Made by a program: the position numbers and the translations under genes. Shown here piece after piece: positions 58,770 through 64,000 of a DNA stretch of 64,000 nucleotides. Each line of letters begins with the position of its first letter. The first letter of the stretch is position 1. The notes below the pieces were generated by a model. The model was not told where the DNA came from. It was given only the letters and a program-made list of their open reading frames with translations, and ran no database searches. The stretch spans positions 10,478,001 to 10,542,000 of the forward strand of contig NC_063995.1 of NCBI RefSeq assembly GCF_932276165.1. Direction: 5' to 3'. Source of the DNA: Plutella xylostella (lineage: Eukaryota > Arthropoda > Insecta > Lepidoptera > Plutellidae).

Positions 58770-61700
58770 TTACTGTAGCGTATAATTGTTGTAGTATCCC
58801 AGTCTCCTCAGGTTGTCGGCCGCGGCCTGCCTGTCGGCCTCGGAGCGCGGGGGCTGCGGGAGCAGCGCAGGGCCGAGCTGGATGGAGGAGACCAGGCCCA
58901 TGCCCTGCTTCATGGCTTGGAGGTAGGCGTCTGGAATGATATAGGTAATGTCAGTAAGTAACAATATGTATTCTTTAATGATTTACTAAGTATCTATTTT
59001 GAATGTAACGCGTCTTGAAGAGGAAAGTATTGCACAGGTAGTCAATACTGAAATAAAGGCTGTTAGTGGCGTGTCCTAATGATATAATTACAGTGACCCA
59101 TCGGATGTTAAAAGAGTCACTTCGATTTGTTGCGTTTCGCTGGTACACTTCATACATATACACTCGTGATCACAAGCAATGAAAAAGTTCCAGTGACATA
59201 ATATATATATTTTTTTTTCTTAACCTCTATTGTCCCACTGCTGGGCAAAGGTCTCTCCCTGAACATTCCACTTATCCCTTTCTTGGGCCTGCTCACACCA
59301 TTCCGTGTTAAAATTGTCCAAGTCGTCCCGCCATCTCTTTCTTGGTCTGCCTCTGCGCCGGCGGCCGTTGTTGGGTATCCATTTGCGTGACATAATATAT
59401 GTATCGTTAATGGCAAGTGGACCTTTTTCATTGCTCGTGAGTGTACATATATTTATGCTCCCAAAGGGCAAGCTATATTCCCAAAGGATACTCAGATGTG
59501 ACTCGCACATATATACCTTTCGCAGTGTAAATGAAAATCAGAATATTACCATTATGATACCCAGTGACAGCCTCAACAGCCGCATCAAGCTGCAGCTGCG
59601 CCGCTCTTGCCGCCGTGCCGTCGCCGCGCCGCCCCGCCGCCAGCACGCGCTGCGCCAGCGCTGGGAACAGGCTGAACGAGGGACTGGCGATGGAGGGGAT
59701 GCCCATGATGACTGCTGGTGCTAGTAGCTGTAGGGGAAATGGGGGATGTAGTAGGAGCCTCAAGAAAGGGTAATTAGTTGAAGATGACTTGAGTGAAGTT
59801 AATTATTGCAAACAGGTAGGAAGCAACAGTGACTTGTAAGATAGCCGAAAGGTGCCTCCGCTAGAGTCGTATCGAACTGTAATTGCAAAATGTCTGGCGC
59901 ACCCTGGACAGTCAGCGACTGATACCTCTCTAATCTGACTGTCTAATCCTCTCAGCAAAGGGGCCGTCCATTAATCACGTGAGGCTCAAAGGGGGGGGAG
60001 GGGGTACGGAAAACCTCACGAAACATCACGAGGGGGGAGGGGGGGGTCTGGTTAGACATCACGTGTATTAATTTTTGACAAAAAGCGCTAGGTATTTCTG
60101 ACCCGCGAATTTTGAACGGCGCATAATTTTGAACAATTTGTAGTATGACCTTGATTGACTCGCCTGCCGCAATTTTCGTTATATTTTTTCTAGTCAAAAA
60201 TAGCCTTTACATTATACTTCCAAAAAATACACGTGATCCAAGAGGGGGGAGGGGGGGGTGTTCCCAAACCTCACCAAATATCACCAGGGGGGAGGGGGGG
60301 GTCAAAAATGGGAAAAACGACCTCACGTGATTAATGGACGGCCCCAAAGTGACAACCCCTATTAGTTTGGCTAAGAGTTTGTCACAATCTAAGAAGAAGT
60401 TAGTCACACACACCGTGTTAACTACTTACCGGAGTGTAAGCGTAGTAAAGCTCTTGATCATCATGCAAGATCACGTTAATTGCCACCGCCTCATCCAACG
60501 ACTCAGCGCTGTATTTCACGATCTTGAAGTTGGGGATTCTCTCTGTTGCCTTTTGTACAAATTCCCTCATGTCCACTGTAAAATTAAACATTATAATATA
60601 GTTAATGCTTAAGATTTATTTACGATCTATAGGTATGTCGAAGAACCGATAACTAGGAAGAAAGGATGTTATCGACCAACGACCTGAGACAGGTGGCTGA
60701 ACGAATATGAATTCAGTGTGTTGTGGCACTCTTTAGGAGAAGCCTATATCCAGCAGTGGATGATTATGGACTGACAATGTCGGTTATGCCGCTATCTTGA
60801 ACATAAATTGAGTAGGAACTGAGGAAAGGAAGAAACACTTCCTTCCACTCCAAAACACCAGCCAAACCTACCTTTAACATGCGTGATCCTTGGCTCGTGG
60901 TAGTACCCGAGAGTGAGTCCCGGCGCCTGCTCCGCCACTCGTTGCAGGTAGCCCACCAGCTCTTCAGCCGAGCGCGGTAGGTAGCCCATATCTGCTGCCA
61001 CTATTAGCGTGCTTACTCCCGACTTGGCGCTGTATCTTGCCTGGAACGGAATGTTGGGTTAGACTTGGGGATCAAAAGAACGGTTAAGGAAATGAGTTAG
61101 TTGAAGTATAAAATAAGTTCCACAATATGTGATAAAGAGACAAATGAAAAGTCAAAGGCATTGGAAGATGGTACAGATTTAAACTGCTTAGCGAGTGCGA
61201 GAGAGAAAATGTTATCCTTTACCAAAGAATACGTAGCCCTCAAGCAAGTGACACATTTTGTTCTGAAGTAACCTAAACAGACGCTACTTACTCCCTCTCT
61301 TTACAACACTAATACTACTCCTCCTCCTCTATGATATCCGATATGACATTAGCTCGAATCCGTTGCCACTCACATTAAATACAAATGACTCACCAGTTCC
61401 AGCACATCAGGGTAGCTGGCTCCAATAGTCTGGTAGATGATGTTGAGTCCATGTGTCTTGCTCGCCTGCAGCCACGCGTCCAGCACGCCCTTGCGATCCG
61501 CCATCGATAGCGCCATGGCCTCGCCGGTGGAGCCTCCGACTGAGGGAAATAAATAGAGAAAATGTGGTTAGTGAATAATAATCATAATACATGTGGGGCA
61601 TCTCACACATGGCCATCCGACCCCAAACTATGCAGAGCCTGTATAATATGGGTATCGGACGGCTGATACGTCTACACATATACATATATAGATACGTATT

Positions 61701-62325
61701 AACATCCAAGAACTGAGTACAAATAGGTAATCTTCCTTTATACATATCTGCCCCGATCGGGAATCGAACCCGAGACCACATAGAAGTCAGGTTCATTAAC
61801 CACTACACCATTCGGTGGCCAGTAAAATAGCGATCATTATTATCTCTTTATGCAGAGGTAAGGGCACAATGTGAGATAGACCACCGTAGACTCCAATGTA
61901 TCAATGAAAAATAAACTCACCCAACAAAGTAGTAAGGTTGTTTCTCGCCAAGTACTCCGCATATACCGGGATCAGGTCATAGTTGACGGTGTTGTCTTCG
62001 TGCACGGGGGTGAACACCGGCGTCACCAGGCCTACTGCTCCTGACACCAACTGTTGCGTGGGAAGAGGAAATAGCATTAGTCAATTAGTATTATTTCAGA
62101 ATAAAGGCTGATTGAAGAAAGTAAACATTCTGGTGGAAGACAGATTTTGTGGCGCCTCTTGGGAGAGGCTAAATGCTCTTTAGGAGATTAAATTGTTTCC
62201 TAAATTCTATCCCACACACAGACTATATAGACAAAGTCAGAATTGATTACACTCCTAACGTATTGTAACATAAAACGTACCCCATAACTGACACTCCCTA
62301 ACACAAGAAGTAATAGTACTTTCAT
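58770..62325 (-). CDS. secreted N-acetylneuraminate lyase-like (DHDPS/NAL family)
   Basis: Exons are 62325-62281, 62050-61921, 61539-61394, 61040-60872, 60575-60430, 59727-59550 and 58930-58770. All are GT-AG with matching phases; 324 aa, close to the ~320 aa of human NPL. Residues 1-15 are a signal peptide (MKVLLLLVLGSVSYG), unusual for this normally cytosolic family. The TIM-barrel fold shows GGSTGEA (60-66), as in bacterial NanA, the catalytic tyrosine in YYHEP (Tyr154) and the Schiff-base lysine in FKIVKYS (Lys184). The family cleaves sialic acid to N-acetylmannosamine and pyruvate. However, the sugar-binding G-x-D-E motif is AYTP (209-212), and the GSTYN loop reads ASPSF. Aldolase chemistry looks possible but the substrate is probably not plain sialic acid. 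Exon 6 uses the donor after GYHN, because the nearer GT would break the frame. TTTATT at ~58469 gives a minus-strand AATAAA. Introns hold a SINE, a G-rich TIR element and LINE scraps. Confidence 0.9.
59210..59395 (-). mobile_element. RTE-type LINE 3' fragment
   Basis: The minus strand encodes RGRPRKRWRDDLD and ends GETFAQQWDNRG-stop, the typical C terminus of RTE-clade reverse transcriptases in Lepidoptera. It lies in lyase-like intron 6. Confidence 0.8.
59960..60345. mobile_element. 386 bp TIR element with G-rich arms
   Basis: GGGGCCGTCCATTAATCACG at the left end is perfectly inverted at the right (CGTGATTAATGGACGGCCCC), ~25 bp in all. The flanks AAA/AAA suggest a 3-bp target duplication. 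Inside are several GGGGGGAGGGGGGG runs. Non-autonomous. It lies in lyase-like intron 5. Confidence 0.85.
60721..60774 (+). mobile_element. small RTE LINE 3' fragment
   Basis: The plus strand reads WHSLGEAYIQQWMIMD-stop, a diverged version of the RTE C terminus. It lies in lyase-like intron 4. Confidence 0.6.
61585..61820 (-). mobile_element. tRNA-derived SINE, diverged copy 4
   Basis: On the minus strand the head ACCGAATGGTGTAGTGG and B box GGTTCGATTCC are followed by the body TTTGGGGTCGGATGGCC. The body matches copy 1 (201-458), not copies 2 and 3. It lies in lyase-like intron 2. Confidence 0.78.
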
Positions 62326-62711
62326 CTTGGTATATGTTAGTACTAAAATATTTTTTTATTAAAATTATATTTATTATTTATTTCAGAAACTAGGCTGTTC
62401 TACCGGGAATGTTGGATTGCACAGTGAAATGCAAAGGATACAGTTGCATTTTATATGCAAACGGAATTACAAAAAGATACGCCTATACCTACCGGAAACA
62501 AGGTAAACAATCTAATAATGGCTATAAATATTATTGTTTGTTGTTGTTTGTTATTTTTAAAATGAACTAAGTTTTATTGTTATGTGTTGTTTTTTACTTG
62601 ATTGCAATGTTTATGAACTTTCGAACTGGGGTTATGACTGATAAGATGTTGTTATTGATTTTTGTTAGTTGTAAAATTAATAGGTAAACGTACTACTAGA
62701 GACGTGTGGAG
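62326..62711. promoter_or_regulatory. upstream region of the lyase-like gene
   Basis: This is AT-rich sequence upstream of the start codon. No clear TATA box or initiator pair was found. It probably includes the 5' UTR. Confidence 0.3.
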
Positions 62712-62944
62712 TAAACATGGGGAGGCCTTTGCCCAGCAGTGGGACACTGAAATGGCTACATAAAAAAATACTAATATTAAGAACCTGATAAGAATATGAT
62801 GGTTGATGATAGGTACCTATTACTAAGGAAGTTATTGAACCTTTTATTTCGTTTTCATTTCCTGTGCCCGACAGGGTCCATAAAGTTCCTAATTTAATGT
62901 ATTTTACACCTGTGTAAACTTACGGATGCAATAAATGATTGAGT
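62712..62944 (+). mobile_element. LINE 3' end fragments
   Basis: At 62718 the plus strand reads GEAFAQQWDTEMAT-stop, an RTE C terminus. At 62864-62944 is the repeat also found inverted at 38677-38756 (GTGCCCGACAGGGTCC ... AATAAATGATTGAGT). They may or may not belong to one insertion. Confidence 0.6.
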
Positions 62945-62982
62945 CTTAAGTGTTGAATTGTCTACTTTAGAAAAAATCATAA

Positions 62983-63133
62983 TATAGTGCCACAAACTTA
63001 TCTGTTCCGGTGAGAGCGAACTAAATTGGTCCATACCTCATTACTTACTGTACTAATGAATTTCATATTGACATAGATTATATGGACCAATTTAGTTCGC
63101 TCTCACCGGAACAGATAAGTTTGTGGCACTATA
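62983..63133. repeat. nearly perfect 151 bp palindromic MITE
   Basis: TATAGTGCCACAAACTTATC and on to ATTGGTCCATA at the left is inverted almost without mismatch at the right, ending GGCACTATA. The arms are ~52 bp and the loop about 45 bp. The arm identity implies a recent insertion or arm homogenisation. Confidence 0.9.
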
Positions 63134-64000
63134 CCTACCTAGAATTAGGTTTCTTGTCCTCTGATGTTATGACGTATACTGCTTCATAATCTCTGTTATT
63201 AACTTAGATTAAGATAAAACAACTAACATGAATAACTATAATTAACATGAATAGTTCCCCTACCATTAACAATGTGCAATAAATAACGTTACTAAAAGTC
63301 CCGGCGCAGCTAGAACACAAAAATGCAGACCTAAAGTTATAATTTCAACTTGCCCGTTTCGTCGAGGCTATGTTATTAAAGAAAATTTAATACAACGGAG
63401 TTCCTTCGTAGTGCCACAGTACAAGTGGAGCTCTGATAAAATTAACACGAAATTTTCAGAATTTAATATCTCGGAGAACTTAAAAATTGCGGACAAATTA
63501 GGGAAAAATATGAAGGGCACATTTTCGTTTCAAATTATTTTGAGTCCGTTCCGTCCTTCATCTTTGAGGCTGACATACAAATACACACTTTAATTTTATA
63601 ACATTCCCTCTTTCGGCGAAACAACTATGCAATGGGTCTGCATTATATAGTTTGTAAGTAGGTAGGCATGGTACTGTTTGCATTTATAAAAGTCAGGAAT
63701 AGTGGGTAAATTTACCTCCTACCTCAGTCCGACACACAAACAGACAAATACACACGCAAGTAAAACTTATAACACCCGTCTTTTTGTGTTGAGGGTAAAA
63801 AGCACAAAAAGGATAAAATTGAATCCTTGGAAAGGCTCGCGCGCTAAAGCTAGTTTTAATTAGACGCCTCCCCAATGGGCCGCGGTTTCCACCGAGGCTT
63901 CCACCTATGGCGAAGGCTTTAATCTACGTTGGCTGTTTGAAAATAGAAATATTTTCTTTTGTAAACCGGTGCCAGGTAAAAAGGGAACTAAAACAACATT
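63134..64000. other. no gene seen
   Basis: No exon or domain is recognised. About 63834-63920 is a GC-richer interspersed repeat-like stretch (CTCCCCAATGGGCCGCGG) with no coding meaning that I can support. Confidence 0.4.

Noticed and set aside
59556..59560. Nearer donor for lyase-like exon 6 (GGGTATCA)
   Set aside because: It would leave phase 2 and frameshift the last exon. The donor after GYHN keeps the frame and gives a plausible C terminus.

Overview
The window looks like nuclear DNA from a moth or butterfly (Lepidoptera). It is AT-rich, with short GC-rich exons behind canonical GT-AG splice sites. It also carries tRNA-headed SINEs, several 5'-truncated LINEs, many MITEs, and the 'GGGTTCCGTAG...CTACGGAACCC' interspersed repeat that I associate with lepidopteran genomes. 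The species cannot be named from this sequence. There are no rRNA genes, bacterial operons or CRISPR arrays, and no free-standing tRNA gene that I can support.

Five protein-coding loci were rebuilt by hand from splice sites with matching codon phase. (1) The last three exons of a diacylglycerol kinase eta/delta gene (+, 3450-9388) end in a C-terminal SAM domain. (2) A complete TOPBP1/mus101 gene (-, 43179-16649) has 28 coding exons and about 1331 aa: BRCT repeats plus the ATR-activating WDD tryptophan. (3) TSR2 (+, 44168-46380) has four exons and 190 aa. It is divergent from TOPBP1 across a ~1 kb shared upstream region. (4) A small secreted protein with two six-cysteine clip-like modules (-, 57492-54626) has 138 aa. 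(5) A signal-peptide-bearing N-acetylneuraminate-lyase-like enzyme (-, 62325-58770) has seven exons and 324 aa. DGK and TOPBP1 converge on an AT-rich gap (9.4-16.3 kb). The 46.5-54.6 kb interval is mostly repeats, with one intact 55-codon ORF and one isolated exon-like segment.

The most unusual feature is recurrent partial-exon duplication. At least six TOPBP1 exons (11, 14, 15, 25, 27, 28), exon 2 of the cysteine-rich gene and the last exon of the lyase-like gene each have one to five broken copies nearby in the same orientation. Most copies keep the 5' splice site and the 3' part of the exon. The intron before DGK exon 2 also carries repeats of that exon's acceptor edge. Nearly all copies are out of frame or stopped. 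They read as decaying tandem duplications, not cassette exons.

The introns also host large inverted structures. One is a ~1.05 kb foldback in TOPBP1 intron 27. Another is a ~4.8 kb segment in intron 16 bounded by ~173 bp inverted arms, each carrying a TATA-plus-initiator core promoter facing inward.
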